Of a stretch of 64,000 nt of DNA, positions 6,728 to 16,054 are shown piece by piece (within the stretch, counting starts at the first letter, position 1; each line of letters begins with the position of its first letter). The position numbers were made by a program, and so were the translations under genes. The DNA lies in the NCBI RefSeq assembly GCF_005519465.1, contig NZ_CP027858.1, forward strand, positions 2,480,001 through 2,544,000, written 5' to 3'. The stretch comes from Streptomyces clavuligerus (GTDB lineage: Bacteria; Actinomycetota; Actinomycetes; Streptomycetales; Streptomycetaceae). The notes below the pieces were generated by a model that ran no database searches, was not told the origin of the DNA, and saw nothing but the letters and a program-made list of their open reading frames with translations.

Positions 6728-8872
6728 ATGCGCACCCACACCACAGGACCCCTGAACACACCACGGGCCGTGGTGGCCACGCTGCTGCTCGCGGCGGGGC
6801 TCACCGCCGCGGGCCCGGCGCGGGCGGACACCCCCGGGGAGGCCACCGGGCCCACGGGGCAGAAACTGACGGTCTCCGCCACCGCGGACCTCGACCCGGC
6901 CGGACAGAAGGTCACCGCGACCGGCTCGGGCTACGACCCCGCCAAGGGCGTCTACCTCGCCGTCTGCGCCCTCCCCGAGAAGGCGGGCGAAGCACCCGGC
7001 CCCTGTCTCGGCGGCACCGACATGTCCGGCACCTCGGGTTCCTCGTACTGGATCTCCAACAACCCGCCGCCCTACGCCAAGGACCTCGTCAAACCGTTCA
7101 CCGTGCAGGGCGGCAAAGGCGGCTTCACCTTCGAGCTGACCGTCAAGGCCAAGGACAGCGGCGCCGACTGCACCCAGCGGGCCTGCGCCGTGGTCACCCG
7201 GGCGGACCACACCCACGGGGCCGACCGCGAACAGGACGTCGTCGTCCCGATCGCCTTCCGCGGCGGTGAGGCCCCCGCCCCGGCGGTCCCCCCGGGCACC
7301 GTCCGCCACGACGAGGTCCGCCGCTTCCCCGCGGGCGGCGCGCTGGACATCGAGGTGGACCCGGCCGCGGGCCGCCTCTACGTCGGCACCGGCGGTGAGC
7401 GGCCCCTGCTGACCACGTACGACACCGCCACCGGCGAACGGATCGGCGCACCCGTCGAACTGCCCGCCGCCGCCGGGGCGCTGGCGCTGGACGCCGGCTC
7501 CCGGACCCTGCACCTCGCGCTGGGCGACCGGATCGCCACCTACGACACCCGGACCGGCCGGGTCACCGACCACCGCACCCCCGTATCGCCGTCGGCCGTC
7601 CAGCACCTGGGCGCCGACCCCGGGGCGGACCTGCTCTACGTCGGCACCAGGGACGGAACGGTGACGGTCTACGACACCACCTCCTGGACGGCGGTCGGCG
7701 CACCGGCCGGGCTGGGCCTCCCGGCGGGCGCGCTCGCCGTGGACACCCGGACCCGCCGGGCGTACACGGTGCACATCGGCCAGGCGACCGACCCCGCGAC
7801 CGGGAAACCCGGCTTCGTCAACCTGCTCCACGGGGTCGACGGCACCACCGGGAAACGGGTGAGCACCGTCGAGCTGGGCCGGACCGCACTCGGCAGCAGG
7901 GGCCTGGCCGTCGACGCCGCGAACGGCACCGCGTATGTCGCCAACATGGCGGCGGGCACGGTCTTCACCGTCGACCTGGCGGCGGGGAAGGTCACCGGCT
8001 CGACCGAGGTCGGCGGCAACCCCAAGAGCCTGGCGGTCGACCCCACGACCGGCACCCTCTACGCGGGGCAGACCACGGCGGGCACCGTCGCCGTCGTGGA
8101 CACCGCGCGCAGGAGGACCGTCCAGACGCTGGAGACCGGGGGCGGCCCGGAGGCGCTGACCGTCGACGAGCGGGCGCACACCCTGTACACGCTCTCCACC
8201 GGCACCGGTGAGGTCGTCCGGAGCGAACGCCGGATCTCCCCGGCGGTCACGGCCCAGCCGCGGCGGAACGTCTCCGTGACGGCCGGGAAACAGGCCGTGT
8301 TCACGGTCGCGGGCGAGGGAACGCCCGCGCCGCGGATCGGCTGGGAGGTCAGCTCCGACCTCGGGGACACCTGGCGTCCCGTCGTCGGCGCCGCCGGGGC
8401 GGAGCTGGAGTTCCGGGCCACCGCGGAACACGACGGCAACCGCTACCGGGCGGTGCTGTCCAACCCCGTCGGCTCGACGCGCACCGCCTCCGCCGAACTG
8501 TCCGTCCTCGCGCCGCCGGGCCCGGGGGGACCCGGCGGACCGGAAGACCCCGGCACACCGGCCGTACCGGGCAGACCGGGCGGTGACGGGGGCCCGGCCG
8601 GTCCGGACGGCCCTGACCGCCCCGGAGGGTCCGGCGACACCGGCGGAGCGTCCGGCGGGACACCGGGCACCGACGGCAGCCCCGGCACGGGCGGCCCGGT
8701 GGACAGCCCCGTGGGCGGCGGCGCCTCGGGCGGAGCGGGTGACGGCGGCCCCGTCACCCACGGCAACCTCGCCGCCACCGGGATGCCGCTGCTCCCCTTC
8801 GCCCTCGGGGCCGCCGTCCTCGTCGCCCTGGGCGCGGCGGCGCTGATCCCGCGCCGCAGAGTCCGCGGCTGA
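6728..8872 (+). CDS. Sortase-anchored surface protein: neocarzinostatin-like domain, beta-propeller, Ig domain
   Basis: The 714-aa protein is modular. A signal peptide ends near ARAD (residue 34). Residues about 45-178 repeat the fold of the upstream protein, with Cys80/Cys93 and Cys148/Cys153. Residues about 190-500 contain YVTN-type propeller repeats (LAVDPTTGTLYAGQ and similar). An Ig-like domain covers about 500-592, followed by a Gly/Pro-rich collagen-like spacer (about 596-680). The C-terminus is a sorting signal: LAATG at 681-685, a hydrophobic helix and RRRVRG. LAxTG is the class E sortase motif of Streptomyces, so it should be covalently attached to the wall. Only three bases separate it from the first gene, so the pair is probably one iron-regulated transcript. 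Confidence 0.82.
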   Translation: MRTHTTGPLNTPRAVVATLLLAAGLTAAGPARADTPGEATGPTGQKLTVSATADLDPAGQKVTATGSGYDPAKGVYLAVCALPEKAGEAPGPCLGGTDMSGTSGSSYWISNNPPPYAKDLVKPFTVQGGKGGFTFELTVKAKDSGADCTQRACAVVTRADHTHGADREQDVVVPIAFRGGEAPAPAVPPGTVRHDEVRRFPAGGALDIEVDPAAGRLYVGTGGERPLLTTYDTATGERIGAPVELPAAAGALALDAGSRTLHLALGDRIATYDTRTGRVTDHRTPVSPSAVQHLGADPGADLLYVGTRDGTVTVYDTTSWTAVGAPAGLGLPAGALAVDTRTRRAYTVHIGQATDPATGKPGFVNLLHGVDGTTGKRVSTVELGRTALGSRGLAVDAANGTAYVANMAAGTVFTVDLAAGKVTGSTEVGGNPKSLAVDPTTGTLYAGQTTAGTVAVVDTARRRTVQTLETGGGPEALTVDERAHTLYTLSTGTGEVVRSERRISPAVTAQPRRNVSVTAGKQAVFTVAGEGTPAPRIGWEVSSDLGDTWRPVVGAAGAELEFRATAEHDGNRYRAVLSNPVGSTRTASAELSVLAPPGPGGPGGPEDPGTPAVPGRPGGDGGPAGPDGPDRPGGSGDTGGASGGTPGTDGSPGTGGPVDSPVGGGASGGAGDGGPVTHGNLAATGMPLLPFALGAAVLVALGAAALIPRRRVRG

Positions 8873-8902
8873 CCGGGCCCGACCGCGCCCGGCCCCAGGA
8901 CC

Positions 8903-8939
8903 CTCGGTCCCTCCCGATCATCGGCCGGGAGGGACCGAG
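8903..8939 (+). terminator. Terminator after the iron-box pair
   Basis: Perfect 13-bp stem: CTCGGTCCCTCCC at 8903-8915 and its complement at 8927-8939, with an 11-base loop, 30 bases after the stop codon. Only a short T run follows, as is common in Streptomyces. The remaining bases up to acpS contain further GGGGCCCCT repeats. Confidence 0.8.
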
Positions 8940-9134
8940 CCTTTCCCCGGCACACCGGAAACGGAGCGACGGACCCCGGGAAAACGGTCCCCAACGGGAA
9001 ACGGGGCCCCTCGGCGAGGCGTCGGGGCCCCTCGGGGAGGTGTCCGCGGCCGGCCCCGGGGCCGGGCTCCCTCCGGGTGGAGCCGATCAGCCGGGAAAGC
9101 GCCTCGTCGGCCGGGTGCTCGGCGGGCCGGCCCC

Positions 9135-9503
9135 TCACCCCTCCGCGATCACCACCGCGGACGCCACCCCCGCGTCATGGCTGAGCGAGATGTGCCAGGA
9201 GCGCACCCCCAGCCGCTCCGCGCACGCCGCGACCGTCCCCGTGACCCGCAGCCGCGGCCGTCCGCCCTCCTCGACATACACCTCCGCGTCCGTCCAGTGC
9301 AGCCCCGACGGGGCACCCAGCGCCTTCGCCAGTGCCTCCTTCGCCGCGAACCGCGCCGCCAGGGAGGCGTCACCGCGCCGCTCCCCGCTCGGCAACAGCA
9401 GCTCCCGACCGAGGAAGAGACGGTCCGCCAGCCCCGGCGTCCGCCTCAGGGACGCGGCGAACCGCTCGATCTCGGCCACATCGATCCCCACCCCAATGAT
9501 CAT
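9135..9503 (-). CDS. acpS: Holo-[acyl-carrier-protein] synthase
   Basis: Transfers the 4'-phosphopantetheine arm of CoA to a Ser of acyl carrier protein in fatty acid (and often polyketide) synthesis. The family signature is intact: Asp8 in [14 protein letters not shown] and Glu56 in [12 protein letters not shown] coordinate Mg2+, and the C-terminal HISLSHD is present. The length of 122 aa is typical. ATG at 9503. It lies 80 bases downstream of the glutaminase-domain gene on the same strand and may be co-transcribed with it. Confidence 0.96.
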   Translation of the reverse strand: MIIGVGIDVAEIERFAASLRRTPGLADRLFLGRELLLPSGERRGDASLAARFAAKEALAKALGAPSGLHWTDAEVYVEEGGRPRLRVTGTVAACAERLGVRSWHISLSHDAGVASAVVIAEG

Positions 9504-9583
9504 GAATCACTCCACCGTCGCAATCATCCGCCGCGGCCTGTACACCGCGGTCGTCCGGCTCGGCCGTCCCGCGGCCGTGCTCC

Positions 9584-10330
9584 TCAGGGCGCCCCGGCGG
9601 CCGGTACCCCCGCCGCCCGGTACGGAAGCACCTCCACCACGGCACCGTCCGCGTCGGTGACGGACACCCCGTCCCGGCGCACCTCCACCACCCGGCCGTC
9701 GCCCGGCTCCACCACGGACCGGGCCACACCGGCGAGGGCCGCGGCGTCCGACGCGAGAAAGGACTCCCCGTCGCCCACCCCCACCAGCAGCGGCAGCCCC
9801 CGGACCGCGCCCACCAGGACGTCCGGGTCGTCCGCGCCGACGGCGGCCAGGGCGAAGACGCCGTCGAGACGCCCGTACACCTGCCGCATGGCCTCCGCCA
9901 GATCCCCGCAGGAGGAGAAGGACTCGGCCAGCAGATGCGCCACGACCTCGGTGTCCGTGGCGGAGACGAGCGCGTGCCCGCGCCGGGTCAACTCGGCACG
10001 GAGCGCGGCATGGTTCCCGATCACCCCGTTGTGGACGACGGCGACCCGGCCCGCGTTGTCCAGATGGGGATGCGCGTCGGCGTCTCCCCCGCTCTCCCCC
10101 GTGCCCCGGCGGATGTGCCCGACCCCGGTGGAGCCGCTGGGCAGCGGACGCCGGGTCAGCTCCCGTTCCAGCCGCTCCAGCGGGCCCGCCTTCTTCGCGG
10201 TGGCGAGACCCCCGTCGGAGACCACCGCGACGCCCGCCGCGTCGTACTCCCGGTCCGTCAGCCGCTCCAGGCCCTCCCACAGCACTTCGAGCGCCGACCG
10301 GCCGCCGGTGTACCCCACGATTGCGCACAT
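9584..10330 (-). CDS. Stand-alone class II glutamine amidotransferase domain, GlmS-like, isomerase half absent
   Basis: The 248 residues align with only the N-terminal glutaminase domain of glucosamine-6-phosphate synthase (about 610 aa). The nucleophile Cys2 is kept (MCAIVGYTG), as are VHNGVIGNH (oxyanion Asn-Gly), AHPHLD and [11 protein letters not shown]. The HTRWATHG loop is changed to HIRRGTGE, losing the gating Trp and the His, and YRGYDSAG is now DREYDAAG. No SIS (sugar isomerase) domain follows; acpS begins 80 bases later. It may be a decaying copy of a second glmS or a recruited glutaminase or regulator. Codon bias is still normal for the genome, so it is not obviously dead. Confidence 0.8.
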   Translation of the reverse strand: MCAIVGYTGGRSALEVLWEGLERLTDREYDAAGVAVVSDGGLATAKKAGPLERLERELTRRPLPSGSTGVGHIRRGTGESGGDADAHPHLDNAGRVAVVHNGVIGNHAALRAELTRRGHALVSATDTEVVAHLLAESFSSCGDLAEAMRQVYGRLDGVFALAAVGADDPDVLVGAVRGLPLLVGVGDGESFLASDAAALAGVARSVVEPGDGRVVEVRRDGVSVTDADGAVVEVLPYRAAGVPAAGAP

Positions 10331-10402
10331 GGCCGCAGCCTACGGCCGTGGGCCCCGCGTGACCGAGCACACCACCCCACCGCGCCGCACAGCCACGACA
10401 AT

Positions 10403-11443
10403 ATGGAGGTGATCTCCTCACCTCCGCCGTTCCCGTCCGCGAACGTCCCGCCGACCGCGTCCGCGGGCGGGCCCCGCCGGGGCGGCGAACCGGCGCCGAC
10501 GCCGTTCGTCGACCTCACCCGCGCCCAGTGGAGCGCCCTGCGCGACCGGACCCCGCTGCCGCTGACGGCCGACGAGGTGGAGCGGCTGCGCGGACTCGGT
10601 GACGTCATCGACCTCGACGAGGTACGCGATGTCTATCTGCCGCTGTCCCGGCTGCTCAACCTCTATGTCCAGGCCACCGGGGAGCTGCGGGGCGCCCTCA
10701 ACACCTTCCTGGGCGACGCGGGCCGCGGCCAGGGCGAGCAGCGCGGCACCCCCTTCGTCATAGGGGTGGCGGGCTCCGTCGCGGTCGGCAAGTCCACCGT
10801 GGCCCGGCTGCTCCAGGCGCTGCTGGCGCGCTGGCCCGAGCACCCCCGGGTGGAGCGGGTCACCACGGACGGCTTCCTCTATCCGATGAAGGAGCTGCGG
10901 GCCCGTGGGCTGATGTCCCGCAAGGGGTTCCCCGAGTCCTACGACCGCAGGGCTCTCACCCGTTTCGTCGCGGACGTCAAATCCGGCAAGGAGGAGGTCA
11001 CCGCGCCGGTCTACTCCCATCTGATCTATGACATCGTCCCCGGTGAACGGCTGGTGGTCCGCCGCCCCGACATCCTCATCGTGGAGGGGCTGAACGTCCT
11101 CCAGCCCGCGCAGCCGGGCCAGGACGGCCGCACCCGGGTGGGGCTCGCGGACTACTTCGACTTCTCGGTCTACGTCGACGCCCGGCCCGAGGACATCGAG
11201 AGCTGGTACCTCCACCGCTTCCGCAGGCTGCGGGAGACCGCCTTCCAGGACCCGTCCTCGTACTTCCGGAAGTACACCCAGGTCTCCGAGGAGGAGTCCA
11301 TGGAGTACGCCCGGACCATGTGGCGGACCGTCAACCAGCCCAATCTGCTGGAGAACGTGGCCCCCACCCGGGGCCGCGCCACGCTGATCCTGCGCAAGGG
11401 CGCCGACCACAAGGTCCGGCGGCTGTCGCTGCGCAAGCTCTGA
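10403..11443 (+). CDS. coaA: Type I pantothenate kinase
   Basis: Phosphorylates pantothenate with ATP, the first step of CoA synthesis, and is usually feedback-inhibited by CoA. The P-loop [12 protein letters not shown] is at residues 121-132, with [19 protein letters not shown] and the YVDA...ESWYLHRF segments of the CoaA fold. The protein has 346 aa, slightly long because of a Pro-rich N-terminus. ATG at 10403 is the only in-frame choice near the divergent promoter; the next start candidate is far inside. It has no upstream Shine-Dalgarno sequence; instead, the codons after ATG contain one inside a hairpin. It is divergent from the glutaminase-domain gene. Confidence 0.93.
   Translation: MEVISSPPPFPSANVPPTASAGGPRRGGEPAPTPFVDLTRAQWSALRDRTPLPLTADEVERLRGLGDVIDLDEVRDVYLPLSRLLNLYVQATGELRGALNTFLGDAGRGQGEQRGTPFVIGVAGSVAVGKSTVARLLQALLARWPEHPRVERVTTDGFLYPMKELRARGLMSRKGFPESYDRRALTRFVADVKSGKEEVTAPVYSHLIYDIVPGERLVVRRPDILIVEGLNVLQPAQPGQDGRTRVGLADYFDFSVYVDARPEDIESWYLHRFRRLRETAFQDPSSYFRKYTQVSEEESMEYARTMWRTVNQPNLLENVAPTRGRATLILRKGADHKVRRLSLRKL
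10405..10425 (+). promoter_or_regulatory. Hairpin covering the coaA start, with anti-SD-complementary arm
   Basis: GGAGGTGA at 10405-10412 pairs perfectly with TCACCTCC at 10418-10425 across a five-base loop. The left arm plus two loop bases (GGAGGTGATC) is complementary to ten bases of the 16S rRNA 3' end, yet lies just after the A and T of the ATG rather than before it. No ATG, GTG or TTG follows at a normal spacing. It may act as a DNA operator between divergent genes or as an RNA element. Confidence 0.6.
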
Positions 11444-11475
11444 CGGGGCGTATCCAGCCGGCGTGTCCAGCAAAA

Positions 11476-11510
11476 ACGGGCCCCGCGACCGCAAGGGTCA
11501 CGGGGCCCGT
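11476..11510. terminator. Bidirectional terminator between coaA and glmM
   Basis: Stem ACGGGCCCCG (11476-11485) with CGGGGCCCGT (11501-11510), extended inside by GACC/GGTC. On the minus strand it is followed by TTTTTG, on the plus strand by no T run. It sits between the convergent stops of coaA and glmM. Confidence 0.85.
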
Positions 11511-11533
11511 CGCCGTCCCGGCCGGGGGACGGA

Positions 11534-12892
11534 TCAGCCCAGGGCCGACTTCACCACGTCCGCGAGACGCTCCGCGACCGAGCGGGCCTGCTCGCTGTCG
11601 GCGGCCTCGACCATGACCCGGACCAGCGGTTCGGTGCCGGACGGACGCAGCAGCACCCGGCCGCTCGTGCCCAGCTCGCGCTCGGCGTCGGCGACGGCCG
11701 CCGCCAGCTCGCCGGAGGTGTGCACCCGGGACCTGTCCACGTCCGGGACGTTGATCAGGACCTGCGGCAGCCGCTCCATCACGGCGGCCAGCTCGGCCAG
11801 CGAACGGCCGGTGGCGGCCACCCGGGCGGCCAGCAGCAGCCCGGTGAGGGTGCCGTCCCCGGTGGTGGCGTGGTCCAGGACGATGACATGCCCGGACTGC
11901 TCGCCACCCAGCGCGTAGCCGTGCTCCTTCATCGACTCCAGGACATAGCGGTCGCCGACCGCCGTCTGCACCACCTGGACGCCCTCGCGCTCCATCGCCA
12001 GCTTGAAGCCCAGGTTCGACATCACGGTGCCGACGACCGTGTTGCCGCGCAGGGCGCCCGCGTCGCGCAGCGCCAGCGCCAGCACGGCCATGATCTGGTC
12101 GCCGTCGACCTCCTCGCCCGCGCCGTCCACGGCGAGGCAGCGGTCCGCGTCGCCGTCGTGGGCGATGCCGAAGTCGGCCCCGTGCGCCACGACCGCGGCC
12201 TTGAGCAGACCGAGGTGGGTCGAGCCGCAGCCGTCGTTGATGTTGAGCCCGTCCGGTTCGGCACCGATGGTGACGACCTCGGCCCCGGCCCGCGCGAACG
12301 CCTCGGGGGAGACCCGGGCGGCGGCGCCGTGCGCCTCGTCCAGGACGATCCTCAGTCCGTCGAGCCGGTTCGGCAGCACGGCGACGAGGTGCGCGATGTA
12401 CTTGTCGAAGCCCTCGTCGTAGTCGCGGACCCGGCCGACACCGACGCCGGTGGGACGGTTCCACGGCTCACCGGAGCGGTGCTGCTCGTAGACCGACTCG
12501 ATCCGGTTCTCCAGCTCGTCGGCGAGCTTGTGCCCGCCGCGCGCCAGGAACTTGATCCCGTTGTCCGGCATCGCGTTGTGGCTGGCGGAGAGCATCACCC
12601 CGAGGTCGGCGCCGAGCGCACCGGTGAGATACGCCACCGCGGGGGTGGGCAGCACACCGACACGCAGGACGTCCACGCCCGCGCTCGCCAGACCGGCCAC
12701 GACGGCGGCCTCCAGGAACTCCCCCGACGCCCGTGGGTCACGTCCGACCACGGCGGTCGGCCGGTGCCCCTCAAAGGTTCCCGCCTCGGCGAGCACATGC
12801 GCGGCGGCGACCGAGAGCCCGAGGGCCAGCTCCGCCGTCAGATCCGCGTTGGCGACACCGCGCACACCGTCCGTGCCGAAGAGTCGTCCCAC
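11534..12892 (-). CDS. glmM: Phosphoglucosamine mutase
   Basis: Converts glucosamine-6-phosphate to glucosamine-1-phosphate on the way to UDP-GlcNAc. All four active-site segments are present: the phosphoserine loop [12 protein letters not shown] (Ser104), the Mg-binding HDGDADRC, the sugar-binding GGEQSGH and the phosphate-binding [11 protein letters not shown]. The 452 aa match the family. The start is GTG at 12892 with GGAGG five to six bases upstream. It lies downstream of rplM-rpsI, a common actinobacterial arrangement, but a terminator separates them. Confidence 0.97.
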   Translation of the reverse strand: MGRLFGTDGVRGVANADLTAELALGLSVAAAHVLAEAGTFEGHRPTAVVGRDPRASGEFLEAAVVAGLASAGVDVLRVGVLPTPAVAYLTGALGADLGVMLSASHNAMPDNGIKFLARGGHKLADELENRIESVYEQHRSGEPWNRPTGVGVGRVRDYDEGFDKYIAHLVAVLPNRLDGLRIVLDEAHGAAARVSPEAFARAGAEVVTIGAEPDGLNINDGCGSTHLGLLKAAVVAHGADFGIAHDGDADRCLAVDGAGEEVDGDQIMAVLALALRDAGALRGNTVVGTVMSNLGFKLAMEREGVQVVQTAVGDRYVLESMKEHGYALGGEQSGHVIVLDHATTGDGTLTGLLLAARVAATGRSLAELAAVMERLPQVLINVPDVDRSRVHTSGELAAAVADAERELGTSGRVLLRPSGTEPLVRVMVEAADSEQARSVAERLADVVKSALG

Positions 12893-13022
12893 AGCTGTCC
12901 TCCGAAAACTCCGTGATGCTCCAGAAAGGTAAGCCTATGAACGCTTCCTGCCCGTTCTCCGCCCGAGGGGGGCCGAAAGGACGCGCTCCGGCCGTAACGT
13001 GTCGCCCGGTCGGGGAAAGACG

Positions 13023-13055
13023 ACGCCCCGGCAGCACGGAGTGCCGCCGGGGCGT
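13023..13055 (-). terminator. Terminator of the rplM-rpsI operon
   Basis: A ten-base stem (ACGCCCCGGC and its complement) extended by GCAC/GTGC with a single mismatch, 27 bases after the rpsI stop in the direction of transcription, followed by CGTCTTTCC. Confidence 0.8.
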
Positions 13056-13081
13056 ACGTACAGAGCAGACCGAGCGAGCGA

Positions 13082-13600
13082 TTAGCGCTTGCTGTACTGC
13101 GGGGCCTTGCGGGCCTTCTTCAGACCGGCCTTCTTGCGCTCGACCGCGCGGTCGTCGCGGCTCAGGAAGCCGGCCTTCTTCAGCGGGCCGCGGTTGTTGT
13201 CCACGTCCGCCTCGTTCAGCGCACGGGCCACACCGAGGCGCAGGGCGCCGGCCTGGCCGGAGACGCCGCCGCCGGAGATGCGGGCGACAACGTCGTAGCG
13301 GTTGTCGAGTTCGAGCACCTTGAAGGGCTCGTTGACTTCCTGCTGGTGCACCTTGTTGGGGAAGTAGTCCTCAAGGGTGCGACCGTTGATCTTCCACTTG
13401 CCGGTGCCCGGGACGATCCGGACGCGGGCGATGGCGTTCTTGCGGCGGCCCAGGCCGGCGGCCGGCTGCGGGTCGCCGAAGCGGGAGGCCAGGGACTCGG
13501 AGGTGTACTCGCCCTCGACGGGCACCTCCGACTCGAAGGTGGTGACCTCGGCGTAGGTCTCTTCGCCCTCGACGGGGATTTCAGCGGTGGTCTCGGCCAC
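13082..13600 (-). CDS. rpsI: 30S ribosomal protein S9
   Basis: Binds the head of the 30S subunit; its C-terminal tail reaches the P-site tRNA. The core [30 protein letters not shown] and the basic tail ending KAPQYSKR are intact. An acidic N-terminal extension of about 50 residues precedes the core, as in other actinobacteria, giving 172 aa. The start is GTG at 13600 with GAGGAG six bases upstream. It is the second gene of the rplM-rpsI operon. Confidence 0.98.
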   Translation of the reverse strand: MAETTAEIPVEGEETYAEVTTFESEVPVEGEYTSESLASRFGDPQPAAGLGRRKNAIARVRIVPGTGKWKINGRTLEDYFPNKVHQQEVNEPFKVLELDNRYDVVARISGGGVSGQAGALRLGVARALNEADVDNNRGPLKKAGFLSRDDRAVERKKAGLKKARKAPQYSKR

Positions 13601-13641
13601 GATGCTCCTCAGATTCTTTTCGTCTTAGGGGGTGGCCGGAA

Positions 13642-14085
13642 CTACTGCGCGACCTGGGTGATCTCGAACGGAACCGGCTGCTGCGCAGCGTGGGGGTGGT
13701 TCTCGCCCGCGTAGACCTTCAGCTTCGAGAGCATCTGACGGCCCAGGGAGTTCTTCGGGAGCATGCCCTTGACGGCCTTCTCCACGGCCTTCTCGGGGTT
13801 CTTGTCCATCAGCTCGTCGTAGCGGACGGAACGCAGACCACCCGGGTAGCCGGAGTGGCGGTAGGCCATCTTCTGGGTCCGCTTGTTGCCGGACAGGTGC
13901 ACCTTGTCCGCGTTGATGATGATGACGAAGTCACCAGCGTCGACGTGGGGGGCGTAGATCGGCTTGTGCTTGCCGCGCAGCAGGGTGGCGGCGGTGGTCG
14001 CCAGACGGCCCAGGACGACGTCCTGCGCGTCGATGACGTGCCACTGACGCGTCACATCGCCGGGCTTGGGGCTGTACGTACGCAC
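13642..14085 (-). CDS. rplM: 50S ribosomal protein L13
   Basis: Early-assembly protein of the 50S subunit. The 147-aa protein starts at GTG 14085 ([20 protein letters not shown]), with GAAGG nine bases upstream; the longer open frame upstream would run back through the promoter region. The motifs [25 protein letters not shown] and [12 protein letters not shown] are typical. It leads the operon with rpsI 41 bases downstream. Confidence 0.98.
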   Translation of the reverse strand: MRTYSPKPGDVTRQWHVIDAQDVVLGRLATTAATLLRGKHKPIYAPHVDAGDFVIIINADKVHLSGNKRTQKMAYRHSGYPGGLRSVRYDELMDKNPEKAVEKAVKGMLPKNSLGRQMLSKLKVYAGENHPHAAQQPVPFEITQVAQ

Positions 14086-14297
14086 GGTCGTAGCCTTCGC
14101 TTCTTCAGTGAGTGGGACTCCCTGGGCCCGGAGGCTCGGGGAGCGGGTCCTGACAAGGCCACCCGAACGATGAACGTCAGCCCTGGCAGCATCACGGGGA
14201 CGCAACCCGGATGCCGGCCGCTGGTCATCGGTCCGGTGGACCGGCGTAAGGGCCCCTCACGTGAGATAGAGCAAGCCAATACGCATAACGAAGCAGA

Positions 14298-14327
14298 ACA
14301 CTACCCGCGTACCGCCGGGCGGGTCAA
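14298..14327 (-). promoter_or_regulatory. rplM-rpsI promoter
   Basis: On the minus strand TTGACC (14322-14327) is followed after 18 bases by TAGTGT (14298-14303), a good match to the vegetative HrdB-type consensus. It predicts a leader of about 200 bases before rplM. The rest of the 290-base gap to the ABC-F gene shows nothing else. Confidence 0.75.
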
Positions 14328-14375
14328 AACGATCTGCCGCGCCGGGCCCCACCGGGCCCCGGCACTCACAGAACG

Positions 14376-15998
14376 TTACCGTGCGCGCTGCACCCGGCGC
14401 TCGTCCCAGACCGGCTCCCGGGTCTCCCGCACCACCCCGTCCGAGCCGAAGACCAGATAGCGGTCGAAGGAACGGGCGAACCAGCGGTCGTGCGTCACGG
14501 CCAGCACCGTCCCCTCATAGCTCTCCAGACCGTCCTGGAGCGCCTCCGCCGACTCCAGGTCCAGGTTGTCGGTGGGCTCGTCCAGGAGCAGCGCGGTCGT
14601 CCCCACCAGCTCCAGCAGCAGGATCTGGAACCGCGCCTGCTGCCCGCCGGAGAGCCGGTCGAAGCTCTGGTCCCCCTGGCGTTCCAGCTCGTACCGGCGG
14701 AGCACCGACATCGCCCCGCCCCGGTCCTTCGCGTGCTCCGTCCACAGGATGTCGACCAGGGTCCGGCCCTCCAGCTCGGGGTGGGCGTGGGTCTGCGCGA
14801 AGTGGCCGGGGACCACCCGCGCGCCCAGCTTCCACGCCCCCGTGGCGGCCACCGAGGCATCCCCCGCGAGCAGCCGCAGGAAGTGCGACTTCCCGGAGCC
14901 GTTCGAGCCGAGGACCGCCACCCGCTCGCCGTAGAAGACCTCCAGGTCGAACGGTTTCATCAGCCCGGTCAGCTCCAGCCCCGCGCAGGTCACGGCCCGC
15001 ACACCGGTGCGCCCGCCGCGCAGCCGCATCCGGATCTCCTGCTCCCTCGGCGGCTCGGGCGGCGGCCCCGCCTCCTCGAACTTCCGCAGCCGGGTCTGCG
15101 CCGCCGCGTACCGCGAGGCCATGTCGGGGCTGATCGCCGCCTGCTGGCGCAGCCGGTGCACCAGCGCCTTCAGCTGCGCGTGCTTCTCGTCCCAGCGCCG
15201 CTTCAGCTCCTCGAACCGGGCGAACCGCTGCTGCCGGGCCTCGTGGTACGTGGCGAAGCCGCCGCCGTGCACCCAGACGTCCGAGCCCGCCGGGCCGGGC
15301 TCCACACTGACGATCTTCTGGGCGGCGCGGGAGAGCAGCTCCCGGTCGTGCGAGACGAAGAGGACCGTCTTACGGGTCTCCTTCAGCCGCTCCTCCAGCC
15401 AGCGCTTGCCGGGGACGTCCAGATAGTTGTCGGGCTCGTCGAGGAGCAGCACCTGGTCGGGGCCGCGCAGCAGCGCCTCCAGGGCGAGCCGCTTCTGCTC
15501 ACCGCCGCTGAGGGTGCGCAGCTCACGCCATTGGGCCCGCTCGTAGGGGACGCCGAGGGCGGCCGTGGTGCACATGTCCCACAGGGTCTCGGCCTCGTAG
15601 CCGCGGGCCTCCGCCCAGTCGCTGAGCGCCTGGGCGTACCGCATCTGCGCGGCCTCGTCGTCCACGGTCATGATCAGGTGCTCGGCCTCGTCCACGGCCC
15701 GCGCGGCCTCCCGGACCCGGGGCTGGGCGAGGGAGACCAGCAGGTCCCGTACGGTCCGCTCGTCCCGGACCGAGCCGATGAACTGGGGCATCACCCCGAG
15801 GCCGCCACTGACGGTCACGGTGCCGCCGTGCGCCTTCAGCTCCCCCGAGAGCAGCCGCAGCAGGGTGGTCTTCCCCGCGCCGTTCGCGCCGACCAGAGCG
15901 ACCACGGCGCCCTCGCCGACCCGGAACGAGACGTCGGCGAGCAGCACCCGCCCGTCGGGAAGGTAGTACTCCAGATGTGCGGCTTCGAGATGTCCCAT
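14376..15998 (-). CDS. ABC-F family ATPase
   Basis: Soluble protein with two ATP-binding cassettes and no membrane segment, the ABC-F layout of ribosome-acting translation factors and antibiotic-protection proteins. The first cassette has GANGAGKTT (about 37-45), LSGGEQKR and LLLDEPDNYLD. The second has GSNGSGKSH, LSGGQQARF and LLLDEPTDNLDL. The inter-domain linker is Arg/Lys-rich and probably helical (RFEELKRRWDEKHAQLKALVHRLR). It has 540 aa from ATG 15998. Sequence alone does not tell whether it is a housekeeping factor or a self-protection protein. It lies between the rplM operon and a divergent membrane protein; the 56 bases between the two starts must hold both promoters. Confidence 0.88.
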   Translation of the reverse strand: MGHLEAAHLEYYLPDGRVLLADVSFRVGEGAVVALVGANGAGKTTLLRLLSGELKAHGGTVTVSGGLGVMPQFIGSVRDERTVRDLLVSLAQPRVREAARAVDEAEHLIMTVDDEAAQMRYAQALSDWAEARGYEAETLWDMCTTAALGVPYERAQWRELRTLSGGEQKRLALEALLRGPDQVLLLDEPDNYLDVPGKRWLEERLKETRKTVLFVSHDRELLSRAAQKIVSVEPGPAGSDVWVHGGGFATYHEARQQRFARFEELKRRWDEKHAQLKALVHRLRQQAAISPDMASRYAAAQTRLRKFEEAGPPPEPPREQEIRMRLRGGRTGVRAVTCAGLELTGLMKPFDLEVFYGERVAVLGSNGSGKSHFLRLLAGDASVAATGAWKLGARVVPGHFAQTHAHPELEGRTLVDILWTEHAKDRGGAMSVLRRYELERQGDQSFDRLSGGQQARFQILLLELVGTTALLLDEPTDNLDLESAEALQDGLESYEGTVLAVTHDRWFARSFDRYLVFGSDGVVRETREPVWDERRVQRAR

Positions 15999-16054
15999 GC
16001 GCTCGATTCTGTCCCCAGGCCCCGCTGTCACCCAACCGGTTTAGGATGCGCGGC

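Noticed and set aside
4121..8761. Minus-strand frame of about 1,546 codons running across nnr and the iron-box pair
   Set aside because: It is opposite the two secreted proteins and in a different frame from nnr; composition is Gly/Arg/Ala-rich without domains.
9504..9583. Remnant of a GlmS isomerase domain after the glutaminase gene, implying a frameshift
   Set aside because: Only 80 bases are present and no SIS-domain motif is visible in any frame.
10410..10412. GTG as coaA start after GGAGG
   Set aside because: The Shine-Dalgarno would be adjacent to the start with no spacing; ATG 10403 is kept.
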